Origin: an uncultured Pelagibacteraceae bacterium
GTDB lineage: Bacteria; Pseudomonadota; Alphaproteobacteria; Pelagibacterales; Pelagibacteraceae
Reading direction: 5' to 3'
Assembly: GCA_902609685.1 (NCBI GenBank)
Contig: CACLSR010000001.1
Span: forward strand, 1 to 49,504
DNA: 49,504 nt
Shown: in pieces, positions 21,683-30,793 of the stretch
Numbering within the stretch: the first letter of the stretch is position 1
Layout of the letters: every line of letters begins with the position of its first letter
The notes under the pieces: model-generated
Databases searched by the model: none
What the model was told of the DNA's origin: nothing
The model's input: only the letters and a program-made list of their open reading frames with translations
Program-made: the position numbers and the translations under genes

Positions 21683-22782
21683 TAAATCAATTCTTGTTTA
21701 GTTATTTTAATGTTATACCCCTCTAAACCAATAACTTTTTTTGGTGTTCTAGTAATTAATATCATTTTTTTTATTTTTAAATCTTTAATAATTTGGGCAC
21801 CTATACCATAATTTCTGATAAGATTATCTTTACCTTTCTTTTTAATACTTTTATTTTTAAAACTTTTAAGCGTTTGAGTTACTGAATTTAAGTTAGAGTC
21901 TTTTATAAAGATTAGTACACAATTATTATATCTTTTAAAATAGTTCATTGTTTTATCAAATGAATTGGGAAGTTTCTGACTTATAAGATAGTTATAAACT
22001 ACATTTGATGAAATAACCCTAACACGTGGTACGATTGATCTTTTTAAAGATCCTTTAATGAGAGCAAAGTGTTCTGATCCATCTAGAAGATTCTCATATA
22101 TTTTGATCTTATATTTTTGATTTTTTACTTTGATATCCGAAGACTTTTTTAATTTTACTAATTTTTCTTTTTTTAATCGATAAGAAATTAAATCCTCAAT
22201 TTTACCAATTTTAAGTTTATGTTTTTGTGCAAAATTTAAAAGTGCTTGACCCTTAGCCATTGTTCCATCTTCATTCATTATTTCACAAATGACCGCTGAA
22301 TTATTCTTTTTAGCTAACTTTGAAATATCTACAGAAGCCTCTGTGTGACCAGCTCTTACAAGAACACCCCCATCCTTTGCTATGATTGGAAATACATGAC
22401 CAGGAGATACTATATCTTTTTTACTCACATTTTTCTTAGAGGCTATTTTGATAGTTCTTGCTCTATCCTTTGCTGATATTCCAGTTGTGATACCTTTTTT
22501 GGCTTCTATCGAAATTGTAAACGCTGTCTGATTTCTTGATTGATTTACAGGTGACATTAAAGATAAATTTAATCTTTTAGCTTGAAGACTATCTAAGGCT
22601 AAACAAATAAGACCTCTTCCATATTTAGCCATAAAATTAATATTCTTTGCATTTGTGTCCGAAGTTGACATAACTAAATCACCCTCATTTTCTCTTTTTT
22701 CATCATCAACTAAGATGTACATACCCCCTTTTCTTGCAACATTTATTATAGTTTCTATAGATGAATAATTATTTTTTTTCAT
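21682..22782 (-). CDS. ribB: 3,4-dihydroxy-2-butanone-4-phosphate synthase with degenerate GTP cyclohydrolase II domain
   Basis: Makes the four-carbon unit of riboflavin from ribulose-5-phosphate. Residues 1-200 are a full RibB domain: GGMYILVDDEKRENEGDLVMS near 15-35 (acidic metal site), ARTIKIASK, SPGHVFPIIAKDGGVLVRAGHTEASVDISKLA near 127-158, and ICEIMNEDGTMAKG. The second half looks like GTP cyclohydrolase II only near its end (IRNYGIGAQIIKDLKIKKMILITRTPKKVIGLEGY). The zinc-binding CLTGD...C-x-C block is gone, with VPRVRVISSNVVYNYL in its place. Cyclohydrolase activity is therefore unlikely. It overlaps ribE by 14 bp. Confidence 0.92.
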   Translation of the reverse strand: MKKNNYSSIETIINVARKGGMYILVDDEKRENEGDLVMSTSDTNAKNINFMAKYGRGLICLALDSLQAKRLNLSLMSPVNQSRNQTAFTISIEAKKGITTGISAKDRARTIKIASKKNVSKKDIVSPGHVFPIIAKDGGVLVRAGHTEASVDISKLAKKNNSAVICEIMNEDGTMAKGQALLNFAQKHKLKIGKIEDLISYRLKKEKLVKLKKSSDIKVKNQKYKIKIYENLLDGSEHFALIKGSLKRSIVPRVRVISSNVVYNYLISQKLPNSFDKTMNYFKRYNNCVLIFIKDSNLNSVTQTLKSFKNKSIKKKGKDNLIRNYGIGAQIIKDLKIKKMILITRTPKKVIGLEGYNIKITKQELI

Positions 22783-23362
22783 AAAAATAGTTTCTAACGT
22801 ATTTTGAAAGAATATCTATTTCTACGTTAACTAAATTACCTTTTTTGAGGGATGACAGATTTGTTAATTTATAAGTATGAGGAATTATCCAGATTTGAAA
22901 ACCTCTTTTCGTCACTTTAGAAATTGTTAATGATATACCATTTATACTAATCGAAGCTTTTTCGATTATATTTTTTCTCTCTTTTTTATTAATTTCAAAA
23001 TCAAATAGATAAGATTTATCAATATTTTTTACTGATAATATTTTCCCAACAGTATCAACATGTCCTTGACAAATATGACCTGAAATTTTTTGACCATATT
23101 TAAGAGGAAGTTCTAGATTAATTCTATCATTTATCTTTATGTATTTAAATTTCGATCTTTTTATAGTTTCATTTGATAAATAAAATTCCATAATTCTTTT
23201 TTTTATTGAAATGAGAGTAAGACAAACTCCATCACAGGCTACAGAAACACCTATATCTTTTAAACCTAATTTAAGATCAGATTTTACAAAAATATTAATT
23301 CCTTTTGGTCTTTTAATTATTTTTATAATTAAACCTTTGTTGAAAATAATTCCATTAAACAT
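22769..23362 (-). CDS. ribE: Riboflavin synthase, alpha chain
   Basis: Dismutates two lumazine molecules to riboflavin. The 197 residues form two tandem lumazine-binding barrels: FNGIIFNKGLIIKI at the start with DIGVSVACDGVCLTLISI near 36-53, and the second repeat GQKISGHICQGHVDTVGKI near 88-106 with KASISINGISLTISKV near 134-149. The duplicated S-(V/I)-x-x-x-G-(V/I)-x-L-T pattern is diagnostic. It lies 1 bp after ribD and overlaps ribB by 14 bp. Confidence 0.94.
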   Translation of the reverse strand: MFNGIIFNKGLIIKIIKRPKGINIFVKSDLKLGLKDIGVSVACDGVCLTLISIKKRIMEFYLSNETIKRSKFKYIKINDRINLELPLKYGQKISGHICQGHVDTVGKILSVKNIDKSYLFDFEINKKERKNIIEKASISINGISLTISKVTKRGFQIWIIPHTYKLTNLSSLKKGNLVNVEIDILSKYVRNYFYEKK

Positions 23363-23363
23363 T

Positions 23364-24467
23364 TTAATTTTTGTAAATAGTTAATTGATCACTAGCTAAT
23401 TTTGAGTTTATCTTATGTTTATTATATTTGGTATTTAAAATGCTGAAAGAGGTAAAATTAACATGTTTTTTGTTTTTAGATAAATTTTTCGAACTTCTAA
23501 ACATATAAAATTCATTAAATAATTTCTTTTGAAGGAAATTTTTTGTTAATATATCTCCACCTTCTACTAATAGATTTCTTATTTCCATTTTATATAGTTC
23601 TTTTAGAATTTTTTTTAGATCCAAATTTTTGTATTTATCTGTAGATTGCTTTATCAAAATAGCACCTTTTTTTTTTAAAAGCTTTATTTTTGATTTATCG
23701 TTAGAATTATGGAAAATTATAGTATTTTCATTTTTTATAGATTTAGCTATATAACTTCTTAAATTTGTTTCTAAATTTCTGTCTAAAATAATTCTTTTTG
23801 GGGAGAATTGACTAAAACCCTCCAACCTACAATTTAGTTTTGGATTATCTATATTTAATGTTTTACCAGAAATCATTATACCGTCACTTTTTAATCTTAA
23901 GTAATGAGTCAATTTATCAGATGTTTTATTAGTAATTCTCTTTGATATTTTGCTGTAAATAATCTTATTCTTTGATACTGCAATTTTTCCAATTACATAT
24001 GGCAGATTCTTTTTTCTATTAAAAAAGTAAGATCTGTATAAATTTTCTGCATCTTTTTTTAAAAGCCCCTTTTTAACTCTAATGTTGTTTTTTCTTAATA
24101 TTGAATAACTCTTGCCTTTTACTTTTAAATCAATGTCATCCATTGAATAATAAACTTCTCCAATTTTATTCTTTATAATATTTTTGGTACAGGGTGGAGT
24201 TTTTCCATAATGATTACATGGTTCTAAAGTAACATACATTTTTGAGTCTTTTAAATTTTCTGAACAATTTAAAATAGCATTATGTTCAGCATGAGGTCTG
24301 CCATTATAGCCTGTTTGTCCTATAGATATTATTCTATTGTTCTTTACAATTACACATCCAACCGATGGATTGTTTCCTGTTAAACCTCTTCGCGCATTAG
24401 CTAAATTTAAAGCTAATTTCATGAAATTTTTATCTTGAGTTGAAAATTTATCTTTTTTTGTAGACAT
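23364..24467 (-). CDS. ribD: Bifunctional riboflavin deaminase/reductase RibD
   Basis: Carries out the deamination and the side-chain reduction of the early riboflavin pathway. The 367 residues have an N-terminal zinc deaminase domain: MKLALNLANARRGLTGNNPSVGCVIV, then GRPHAEHNAILNC (catalytic HAE) and VTLEPCNHYGKTPPCT (zinc cysteines), up to about 145. The reductase domain follows, with PYVIGKIAVSKNKII near 165, KSDGIMISGKTLNIDNPKL near 193, and NLLVEGGDILTKNFL near 300. It overlaps nrdR by 20 bp, the common nrdR-ribD order. Confidence 0.95.
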   Translation of the reverse strand: MSTKKDKFSTQDKNFMKLALNLANARRGLTGNNPSVGCVIVKNNRIISIGQTGYNGRPHAEHNAILNCSENLKDSKMYVTLEPCNHYGKTPPCTKNIIKNKIGEVYYSMDDIDLKVKGKSYSILRKNNIRVKKGLLKKDAENLYRSYFFNRKKNLPYVIGKIAVSKNKIIYSKISKRITNKTSDKLTHYLRLKSDGIMISGKTLNIDNPKLNCRLEGFSQFSPKRIILDRNLETNLRSYIAKSIKNENTIIFHNSNDKSKIKLLKKKGAILIKQSTDKYKNLDLKKILKELYKMEIRNLLVEGGDILTKNFLQKKLFNEFYMFRSSKNLSKNKKHVNFTSFSILNTKYNKHKINSKLASDQLTIYKN

Positions 24468-24906
24468 CTAGCTTGTCCACAAATTGTACGAAATCTTGTT
24501 CTTCTCTAAAATTTCTGTATACAGATGCAAATCTAACATAAGCTACTGGATCAAGTTCCTTTAAACCTTCCATGACCATTGTTCCGATTGTATTACTTGC
24601 AATTTCATTCTGACCTAGTTCTTCTAAAGATCTTGTAATTCGACTGATAAATTTTTCTACAGTTTCTGTATCTAAAGGTCTCTTTTTTAATGCAATGTAA
24701 ATTGACTTAGCTAATTTGTCTCGATCAAAAGAAGATTTCCTTCCATTTTTTTTTACAACCATTACCTCACGATGCTGAATTCTTTCAAATGTAGTAAATC
24801 TTGCACCACAACTACATAGTCTTCTTCTACGAATCGCAGTTCCATCTTCTGTAGGTCTGGAATCAACTACAGAAGTTTCCCCTTTTTTCTCACAAGGACA
24901 GATCAT
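24448..24906 (-). CDS. nrdR: Transcriptional repressor NrdR (ribonucleotide reductase regulator)
   Basis: Nucleotide-sensing repressor of ribonucleotide reductase genes. The 152 residues have the zinc-ribbon region (1-40) with [18 protein letters not shown] and GARFTTFER, then an ATP-cone domain [24 protein letters not shown] (47-70) and [19 protein letters not shown] near 125-143. The zinc knuckles are unusual: CPC (3-5) and CSC (31-33) instead of the usual C-P-x-C and C-P-x-C. It overlaps glyA by 4 bp and ribD by 20 bp. Confidence 0.95.
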   Translation of the reverse strand: MICPCEKKGETSVVDSRPTEDGTAIRRRRLCSCGARFTTFERIQHREVMVVKKNGRKSSFDRDKLAKSIYIALKKRPLDTETVEKFISRITRSLEELGQNEIASNTIGTMVMEGLKELDPVAYVRFASVYRNFREEQDFVQFVDKLDVYKKR

Positions 24907-26216
24907 TTATTCAAATTTTTATAAATTGGAAAATTGGAACATAAACTTATAACTTCTTGTCTCACTTCATTTTCCACTTTACTATTATCCTCTGGATTTT
25001 CAGATAATCCTTTTATTACTTTAGTTATTAATTCACCTACTTTTTCAAATTCTTTTAAACCAAATCCTCTTGTTGTAGCAGCTTGTGAACCAAGTCTTAT
25101 ACCTGAAGTTATCATTGGTTTTTCTGTATCAAAAGGGATCCCATTTTTATTACAAGTAATATTGGCTCTACATAAACTCTCTGAGGCTATATTTCCTTTT
25201 ACACCGAAAGGTCTCAGGTCAACTAACATTAAATGTGTATCAGTGCCACCTGAGTAAATTTTAAATCCATTATTTTTTAAAGTCTCTGCTAACATTTTAG
25301 CGTTTGCTAAAACATTTTTTATGTAAGTTTGAAATTCAGGTTTTAATGCTTCAAAAAAACCTGCAGCTTTGGCAGCTATGATATGCATTAAAGGACCACC
25401 TTGATAACCTGGAAAAACAGCTGTATCAAATTTTTTTCCAAGATCTAAATCATTTGATAAAATAATTCCACCACGTGCGCTTCTGAATACTTTATGTGTT
25501 GTGGATGTTACGACATGTGCATAGTCGCAAGGATTTGGGTATCCTTTGCCCGCTACTAAACCTGAGAAATGAGCCATATCTACCATAAGATATGCACCAA
25601 CTTTATCAGCAATTTCTCTAAATCTTTTAAAATCAATTACTCTTGAATAAGCACTACCACCTGCAATAATTAATTTAGGTTTATGTTCTAGAGCAAGTTT
25701 CTCAACATTATCATAATCAATTAGTTCAGATTTTTTATCTACGTCATAACTAATCGCATTGAACCATTTACCTGACATTGAAATTTTTAATCCATGAGTT
25801 ATGTGACCTCCTGAATTTAAGCTCATACCCATAAAAGTGTCATTTGGTTTCAACAATGCTAGAAACACAGCACCATTTGCTTGAGCACCTGAATGAGGTT
25901 GAACATTTGCGTATTTACAATTGAAAAGTTTTTTTATTCTCTCAAGCGCTAGTTGTTCTGCTACATCCACATGTTCACAACCATTGTAATATCTTTTACC
26001 TGGATATCCTTCTGCATATTTATTTGTCAGAACTGATCCTTGAGCTTCTAATACAGCTTGTGAAACTATATTTTCAGAAGCTATTAACTCAATGTGATTT
26101 TGTTGTCTTATTAACTCGTCATTTATTGCCTTAAATAAATCTGGATCAGATTTTGAAAGACTTTTCTCAAAAAAATCCTGGTAAGAGGAATTTATATATT
26201 TTGTTTCACTTGACAT
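24903..26216 (-). CDS. glyA: Serine hydroxymethyltransferase
   Basis: PLP enzyme interconverting serine plus tetrahydrofolate with glycine plus methylene-tetrahydrofolate. The 437 residues show [40 protein letters not shown] near 33-72, [32 protein letters not shown], and the PLP lysine in [20 protein letters not shown] near 240. It is the central one-carbon enzyme, so it connects with the sarcosine oxidase encoded at 38-43 kb, whose products are glycine and methylene-tetrahydrofolate. The order glyA-nrdR-rib is common in alphaproteobacteria. Only 7 bp separate it from rpiB, so there is no room for a glycine riboswitch. Confidence 0.97.
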   Translation of the reverse strand: MSSETKYINSSYQDFFEKSLSKSDPDLFKAINDELIRQQNHIELIASENIVSQAVLEAQGSVLTNKYAEGYPGKRYYNGCEHVDVAEQLALERIKKLFNCKYANVQPHSGAQANGAVFLALLKPNDTFMGMSLNSGGHITHGLKISMSGKWFNAISYDVDKKSELIDYDNVEKLALEHKPKLIIAGGSAYSRVIDFKRFREIADKVGAYLMVDMAHFSGLVAGKGYPNPCDYAHVVTSTTHKVFRSARGGIILSNDLDLGKKFDTAVFPGYQGGPLMHIIAAKAAGFFEALKPEFQTYIKNVLANAKMLAETLKNNGFKIYSGGTDTHLMLVDLRPFGVKGNIASESLCRANITCNKNGIPFDTEKPMITSGIRLGSQAATTRGFGLKEFEKVGELITKVIKGLSENPEDNSKVENEVRQEVISLCSNFPIYKNLNK

Positions 26217-26223
26217 TTTTTCC

Positions 26224-26649
26224 TTATATTTTTTTTACTCTTTTTTTATGTCTACCACCCTCAAATTTAGTATTAATGAAAGCTTCAATACATTTAAAGG
26301 CAGTATTTTTTTTTGTCAATCTAGATCCTAATGTTATAATATTCGCGTTGTTATGCAATCTAGATAATTTTGTGTTTTTTATTGAATAACACATCGCAGC
26401 TCGAATTTTTTTGTGTTTATTTGCAGCCATTGACATTCCCATACCTGAACCACAAACTAAAATACCCATATTTTTTGAGTTAACGCTGACCTTTTTACAT
26501 AATTTATGAGCATAGTCCGGGTAATTTACCGAGATTTTTGAATTATCAGTCCCAAGATCATGGAAATTGTATTTTTTTAGAAACTTTTTTTTAATTTGTT
26601 CTTTCAAATTATACCCAGCGTGATCTGAAGAAATAAATATTTTTTTCAA
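26224..26649 (-). CDS. rpiB: Ribose-5-phosphate isomerase B
   Basis: Interconverts ribose-5-phosphate and ribulose-5-phosphate. The 141 residues start [21 protein letters not shown] (3-23), followed by [24 protein letters not shown] and the catalytic-loop block [27 protein letters not shown] near 62-88, where the usual TGIG is [15 protein letters not shown] near 100-110 and a C-terminal [10 protein letters not shown] complete the family pattern. It precedes glyA by 7 bp; the rpiB-glyA-nrdR order is typical for alphaproteobacteria. Confidence 0.94.
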   Translation of the reverse strand: MKKIFISSDHAGYNLKEQIKKKFLKKYNFHDLGTDNSKISVNYPDYAHKLCKKVSVNSKNMGILVCGSGMGMSMAANKHKKIRAAMCYSIKNTKLSRLHNNANIITLGSRLTKKNTAFKCIEAFINTKFEGGRHKKRVKKI

Positions 26650-26650
26650 A

Positions 26651-27241
26651 TTAGTTAAATTTGTAATCTAAGACACATGCAACTAAATGGATTCTATTTT
26701 CCTCTCCCCCATTGAATGCATTATGATATTTAGTATTATTAGTAATCCAAACAGATCCATCTGCAGGCATATGTTTTGCAACATTATCAATAACCATTAT
26801 AGAGCCCGGGTTAGTAATTATTGGAATATGTAGTCTTGGCTCCGGATCTCTGTGCCAACTTAAAGTTGATCTTGGCTCCTTTAATAAAATTCTCACACGT
26901 CCTAATTTATACTTTGAGGAAAGCACATCAAACACCTCTTTAAAATAAGTATGTTTGTAATCTTCAATAAATTCAGAATAAGCAGATTCATCAATCATTT
27001 CATCTCTCATAGCTTCTTTTCCTGAAGAATCTGGTTTAGTCCAGAACACACCTCTTGCTTTATTACCTTTAATAGAGTCTGGATCACCTGGTATTTGTGT
27101 TAATGAAATGGCACCAAAATTTGAAACACCATCAACTCCTGAAAAACTCTTGATGGTTAATAATTCTTTATAAGCATTTTGAAGTTTGTTTACATCAAAC
27201 TTAATATCTTGTTTTTGAAAATCGTTAAAATTTAAATTCAT
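26651..27241 (-). CDS. Aspartyl/asparaginyl beta-hydroxylase-like 2-oxoglutarate oxygenase
   Basis: Predicted Fe(II)/2-oxoglutarate dioxygenase of 196 residues. The iron ligands are readable in TLSWHRDPEPRLHIPIITNPGS near 125-146 (His and Asp of HxD, then the RLHIPI strand) and in YHNAFNGGEENRIHLVACVLD near 172-192 (distal His, and Arg for 2-oxoglutarate). This is the core of the Asp/Asn hydroxylase family. No partner domain or signal peptide is seen, and the substrate is unknown; small bacterial members include free amino-acid hydroxylases. It leads the leftward run, 1 bp before rpiB, and is divergent from hemB. Confidence 0.82.
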   Translation of the reverse strand: MNLNFNDFQKQDIKFDVNKLQNAYKELLTIKSFSGVDGVSNFGAISLTQIPGDPDSIKGNKARGVFWTKPDSSGKEAMRDEMIDESAYSEFIEDYKHTYFKEVFDVLSSKYKLGRVRILLKEPRSTLSWHRDPEPRLHIPIITNPGSIMVIDNVAKHMPADGSVWITNNTKYHNAFNGGEENRIHLVACVLDYKFN

Positions 27242-27271
27242 TTGTAATATATTGACTCCTGATGTTGTTTA

Positions 27272-27289
27272 ATATCTTTTTTAAGATAT
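27272..27289. promoter_or_regulatory. Palindrome in the divergent oxygenase-hemB promoter region
   Basis: ATATCTT (27272-27278) and AAGATAT (27283-27289) form a perfect 7-bp inverted repeat around TTTT, in the 91-bp gap between the divergent oxygenase and hemB genes. It sits between likely promoter elements (TATATAAC just downstream toward hemB), so it could be an operator. In DNA this AT-rich a chance palindrome is also possible. Confidence 0.25.
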
Positions 27290-27332
27290 ATTTGTATATA
27301 ACATTTGTCGCATATTTTAAATAAATTTAAAC

Positions 27333-28322
27333 ATGATTACAGGAAAATTCCCAGCATTGAGACTTAGACGCAATAGAAAAACTGATTGGTCAAGAAGGTT
27401 AATTGAAGAAAATAATCTTACACCTAATGATTTTATTTTACCCGTTTTTCTAATTGATGGAAAAAATAAAAAACAATCTATTAAATCTATGCCTGGTGTT
27501 TACAGGTACACAATCGATAAATTAAATAATATAGTAGACAGAGCTATTAAAAAAGGCATACCTATGATTGCCTTGTTTCCATACACTGAAAAAAGAAAAA
27601 AAAATGACTTAGGTACCGAGGCTCTAAACGAAAATAATCTGGTTTGTAGGGCACTACAAAGAATAAAGAATAAATATAAAAATGAGATTGGAATAATGTG
27701 TGATGTTGCATTAGATCCATATACTTCACATGGTCATGATGGACTTTTACAAAACAAATATGTGTTAAATGACGAAACCATAAAAATTTTATTAGATCAA
27801 TCTTTATTGCAAGCACAAATGGGTTGTGATGTTTTAGCACCATCTGACATGATGGACGGTCGAATTGGTGAAATTAGAAAGTACCTAGACAAACATAATT
27901 TTAAAATGACACAAATACTTTCTTATGCTGTTAAATATGCTTCAAGTTTTTATGGCCCTTTTAGAGATGCAGTTGGTTCAAAAAACTTATTAAAAGGAAA
28001 TAAAAAAAATTATCAAATGGATTATAGAAATAGTGATGAAGCCTTAAGAGAGGTTGCTTTGGATATAAAAGAAGGAGCTGATATGGTTATGGTTAAACCT
28101 GGACTACCATATCTTGATATAATTAAAAAAGTTAAAGAAAACTTTAAGATTCCAGTTATGGCATATCAAGTCTCAGGCGAATATTCTTTATTAGAACATG
28201 GAATTAAAAATGATTTGACTGATCGAAACATTATTTTAGAAAGTCTTATTTCTTTTAAAAGAGCTGGAGCTAATGCTATTGTTAGTTATTACGCTGATAG
28301 ATTAGACCAAATTATTCAATAA
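27333..28322 (+). CDS. hemB: Delta-aminolevulinic acid dehydratase (porphobilinogen synthase)
   Basis: Condenses two aminolevulinate molecules to porphobilinogen, for heme. The 329 residues show LRRNRKTDWSRRLIEEN at the start, CDVALDPYTSHGHDGLL near 120-136, APSDMMDGRIGEIR near 170, YASSFYGPFRDAVGS near 200 (first active-site Lys lies nearby) and ADMVMVKPGLPYLDII near 250 with the Schiff-base lysine. The metal region DPYTSHGHDG lacks the cysteines of zinc enzymes, so this is the magnesium-type, cysteine-poor class. Its stop directly abuts the recO stop (TAATTA at 28320-28325). Confidence 0.96.
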   Translation: MITGKFPALRLRRNRKTDWSRRLIEENNLTPNDFILPVFLIDGKNKKQSIKSMPGVYRYTIDKLNNIVDRAIKKGIPMIALFPYTEKRKKNDLGTEALNENNLVCRALQRIKNKYKNEIGIMCDVALDPYTSHGHDGLLQNKYVLNDETIKILLDQSLLQAQMGCDVLAPSDMMDGRIGEIRKYLDKHNFKMTQILSYAVKYASSFYGPFRDAVGSKNLLKGNKKNYQMDYRNSDEALREVALDIKEGADMVMVKPGLPYLDIIKKVKENFKIPVMAYQVSGEYSLLEHGIKNDLTDRNIILESLISFKRAGANAIVSYYADRLDQIIQ

Positions 28323-29003
28323 TTATTTTAAAGTATTAATAAATTGCAATCTGCTGATTGGTTGGTTTAGGTTATTTGGCTTTAAAATTGACTTTTCAAG
28401 ATAATCACTCAACAATTTAAGACCTGTTAGTAAAGATTCTATATCTTCAGTTGAGTTGTTTTTATCTATTAAAAAATTAGGTATAATTCTTTTTTCTGTT
28501 GATGATTTCGATATATATTGTTTTTGATCACCAATAATTTTTTCATTAACTAAATTCTCAAAATTTAAGTCATAGCCTAGAGATTTAAATAATTCCAACT
28601 CCCAAAAGATATAATTTTTTATCCAGTCTTTAGATTTCAATAAAACATAAAATTCTTCTAACAAAGAAAATATCTTTGCATTTTTTTGTGACTCAGCTGT
28701 AAGTAATTTAATCAAATTCATAGCTGAGGAAATACAAGTTAATTTTTGTTGATTATCAAAATATAATGGAGATAAAGCTTCTTGAATCTCTACTTTAAAA
28801 TAACCCATGCTATTTTCATTTTTAGAATTATAATTTACATATAGTTTATTTCCTATTTGAAGATAGTTCTTAATTTTTTTTGAAGTTCCACCGAAAATAA
28901 TGCCACTTACTTTACCAAAATTTTTAGTATAAATTTCTGATATTAATGAATTTTCATTATATCTATTTTTATTCAATAAAAATCCAATATCGTCCCATAT
29001 CAT
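28323..29003 (-). CDS. recO: DNA repair protein RecO
   Basis: Recombination mediator that loads RecA with RecR. The 226 residues start WDDIGFLLNKNRYNENSLISEIYTKNFGKVSGIIFGGTSKK (2-42), the N-terminal OB-fold region typical of alphaproteobacterial RecO, followed by a helical domain (FSLLEEFYVLLKSKDWIKNYIFWELELFKSLGYDLNFENL near 111-150). The zinc cysteines of some RecO proteins are absent. It overlaps rnc by 4 bp, in the conserved lepB-rnc-(era)-recO block; era is not present here. Confidence 0.88.
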   Translation of the reverse strand: MIWDDIGFLLNKNRYNENSLISEIYTKNFGKVSGIIFGGTSKKIKNYLQIGNKLYVNYNSKNENSMGYFKVEIQEALSPLYFDNQQKLTCISSAMNLIKLLTAESQKNAKIFSLLEEFYVLLKSKDWIKNYIFWELELFKSLGYDLNFENLVNEKIIGDQKQYISKSSTEKRIIPNFLIDKNNSTEDIESLLTGLKLLSDYLEKSILKPNNLNQPISRLQFINTLK

Positions 29004-29668
29004 AATTTACTCTGATTTTGTAAACATTTAATAGCAGCATTTTGTTCAGCATCTTTTTTTGAACTACCCTCTGCTAAAAAAAACTTAGTATCAATTAATT
29101 TTACACCAACTTTAAAAAGAGGTTTATGTCTTGGTCCAGTATTTGAAATAAGTTTATAAATAGGTAATTTTTTAAATCTTTTTAAAGAGAATTCTTGTAA
29201 TTTTGTTTTTGCATCTATTTGAGTAATAACACTATCTTTTATATTTTCTGACCATAATTCTAAAATAAATTTTTCTACAGAATTAAAACCTTTATCTAGA
29301 TAGATAGATCCTATTAATGCTTCACAACAATCAGAAACAACTTTATCCTCTATTTTATTTTTCTTTTTCTTAATATCTAAAGTTAAAATATACTTATCAA
29401 GATTAATTTTTTTTGCGATTTGTAAACAAGTTTTCTTATTTACTAAAGATGCAAACTTTTTATCTAATATACCTTCTTTTTCATTGGGGTAAATTTCCAA
29501 AAGTTTTTTTGCAATTACTAATCCTAAGACACGATCTCCTAAAAATTCTAATTTTTCGTTATTAATTTCTTTGCTATAGCTTTTATGAGTTAATGATCTA
29601 ACTAACAAATCTTTGTCTTTAAAATTGATCTTAATCTTTTTTTCTAAAGTTTGATAATTAATTTTCAT
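29000..29668 (-). CDS. rnc: Ribonuclease III
   Basis: Double-strand-specific endoribonuclease for rRNA and mRNA processing. The 222 residues have the catalytic domain: LVRSLTHKSYSKEINNEKLEFLGDRVLGLVIAKKL near 22-56, containing the signature NEKLEFLGDRVL, then KVVSDCCEALIGSIYLDKG near 108-126 with the second acidic pair. A dsRBD spans about 150-220 (AKTKLQEFSLKRFKKLPIY..., AEGSSKKDAEQNAAIKCLQ). Overlaps with lepB (1 bp) and recO (4 bp) show tight coupling. Confidence 0.96.
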   Translation of the reverse strand: MKINYQTLEKKIKINFKDKDLLVRSLTHKSYSKEINNEKLEFLGDRVLGLVIAKKLLEIYPNEKEGILDKKFASLVNKKTCLQIAKKINLDKYILTLDIKKKKNKIEDKVVSDCCEALIGSIYLDKGFNSVEKFILELWSENIKDSVITQIDAKTKLQEFSLKRFKKLPIYKLISNTGPRHKPLFKVGVKLIDTKFFLAEGSSKKDAEQNAAIKCLQNQSKL

Positions 29669-30402
29669 TATTTGATCTTTTGGAAGAATCTATCAAATCT
29701 GATTGATTTGTTCCATTTCCAAAATGAAAAAATACTTCCAACAGATCTATCTGATGAGAAGAAAATAAATTGGGCCTTTCCTACAAGATTATCTTTGTGT
29801 ACATATCCTACACTTGATAAATATCTACTATCCTTAGAACAATCTCTATTATCTCCTAAATAGAAGTAGTGATCCTTTGGAACTATAAATTTATCTGAAT
29901 TTTTAAAAGTAAAATCTTTTAAGTAAACAGTTTTATGTTTTTTTCCATTAGGTAAAATTTCCTCAAAAGTAAATACATCAATGTTTCTATTTCCACAGAA
30001 TATTTGATCACTTTCTGAGATTCTGGATTTTAAAACCTCTGAGTTATTTATATACAAATTTGAATTAATAAATTGTACTTGGTCTCCGGGCAAACCAATT
30101 AATCTTTTTATATAGTCAGTTCTATTATCTGCAGGAGTTTTGAATACTACAACATCTCCCCTTTTTGGCTCACTGAACATTACTCTTCCTGTAAAAATAG
30201 GAGGACTGAATGGAAATGAATGTTTGCTATAACCATATGAATATTTAGTTACAAATAATCTGTCTCCAACTAACAGATTAGGCTCCATGGATGAAGATGG
30301 TATATAAAATGGTTGGAGAAATACAGATCTAATAAAAATAGCAATAATTAATGCATAAAATAAAGTTTTTATGTTTTCTTTAAAGAAATTTTTATCTAAC
30401 AT
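29668..30402 (-). CDS. lepB: Signal peptidase I
   Basis: Inner-membrane serine protease that removes signal peptides. The 244 residues have one N-terminal membrane segment (ALIIAIFIRSVFLQPFYIPSSSM near 17-39) with the nucleophile Ser in IPSSSMEPNLLVGDRLFV; the catalytic Lys is in GDVVVFKTPADNRTDYIKRLIGLPGD near 82-108. The boxes YLGDNRDCSKDSRYLSSVGYV near 183-203 complete the family pattern. The order acpS-lepB-rnc with 1-bp overlaps is the usual alphaproteobacterial operon. Confidence 0.96.
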   Translation of the reverse strand: MLDKNFFKENIKTLFYALIIAIFIRSVFLQPFYIPSSSMEPNLLVGDRLFVTKYSYGYSKHSFPFSPPIFTGRVMFSEPKRGDVVVFKTPADNRTDYIKRLIGLPGDQVQFINSNLYINNSEVLKSRISESDQIFCGNRNIDVFTFEEILPNGKKHKTVYLKDFTFKNSDKFIVPKDHYFYLGDNRDCSKDSRYLSSVGYVHKDNLVGKAQFIFFSSDRSVGSIFSFWKWNKSIRFDRFFQKIK

Positions 30403-30788
30403 TATCTTTTAACCAAAATTGTAAACGCTATTGAATGATCTTTTTCATCAGATAGTGAAAGAAACAAGTCATATTTCTTAATTTTGAACTTTTTTTTTAT
30501 AATTCTATCAATTTTTTTTGATTTATAGAAAAAAGGTTTACCCATTTTATCATTTAAAATTTCAATATCTTTGAAACTTAGATTATCTCTAATTCCAGTA
30601 CCAAATGATTTTGATAGAGCTTCCTTGGCTGCAAATCTTTTTGCAAAAAAGTTTGTTCTATTAACTTTATTTTTAGAAAATTTAAGTTCATTTGGTCCAA
30701 AAGTTCTTTTTATAAATTTTTGGTTTCTAATTAAAGGCTGAAATCGTCTATTTTTTACTATATCAACTCCAATTCCTAATATTTTCAT
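30402..30788 (-). CDS. acpS: Holo-[acyl-carrier-protein] synthase
   Basis: Transfers phosphopantetheine from CoA to apo-ACP. The 128 residues start ILGIGVDIVKNRRFQPLI (with the conserved GVDI), and the central FFAKRFAAKEALSKSFGTGI near 47-66 carries the F-x-x-K-E-A magnesium/CoA site. FKDIEILNDKMGKPFF and LSLSDEKDHSIAFTIL (S-x-S-x-x) follow. It lies 5 bp after pdxJ and overlaps lepB by 1 bp. Confidence 0.94.
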   Translation of the reverse strand: MKILGIGVDIVKNRRFQPLIRNQKFIKRTFGPNELKFSKNKVNRTNFFAKRFAAKEALSKSFGTGIRDNLSFKDIEILNDKMGKPFFYKSKKIDRIIKKKFKIKKYDLFLSLSDEKDHSIAFTILVKR

Positions 30789-30793
30789 TTCTG

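Noticed and set aside
26217..26223. Glycine riboswitch ahead of glyA
   Set aside because: Only 7 bp separate rpiB from glyA and no tandem aptamer could fit; nothing resembling it lies upstream of the run at 27242-27332 either.
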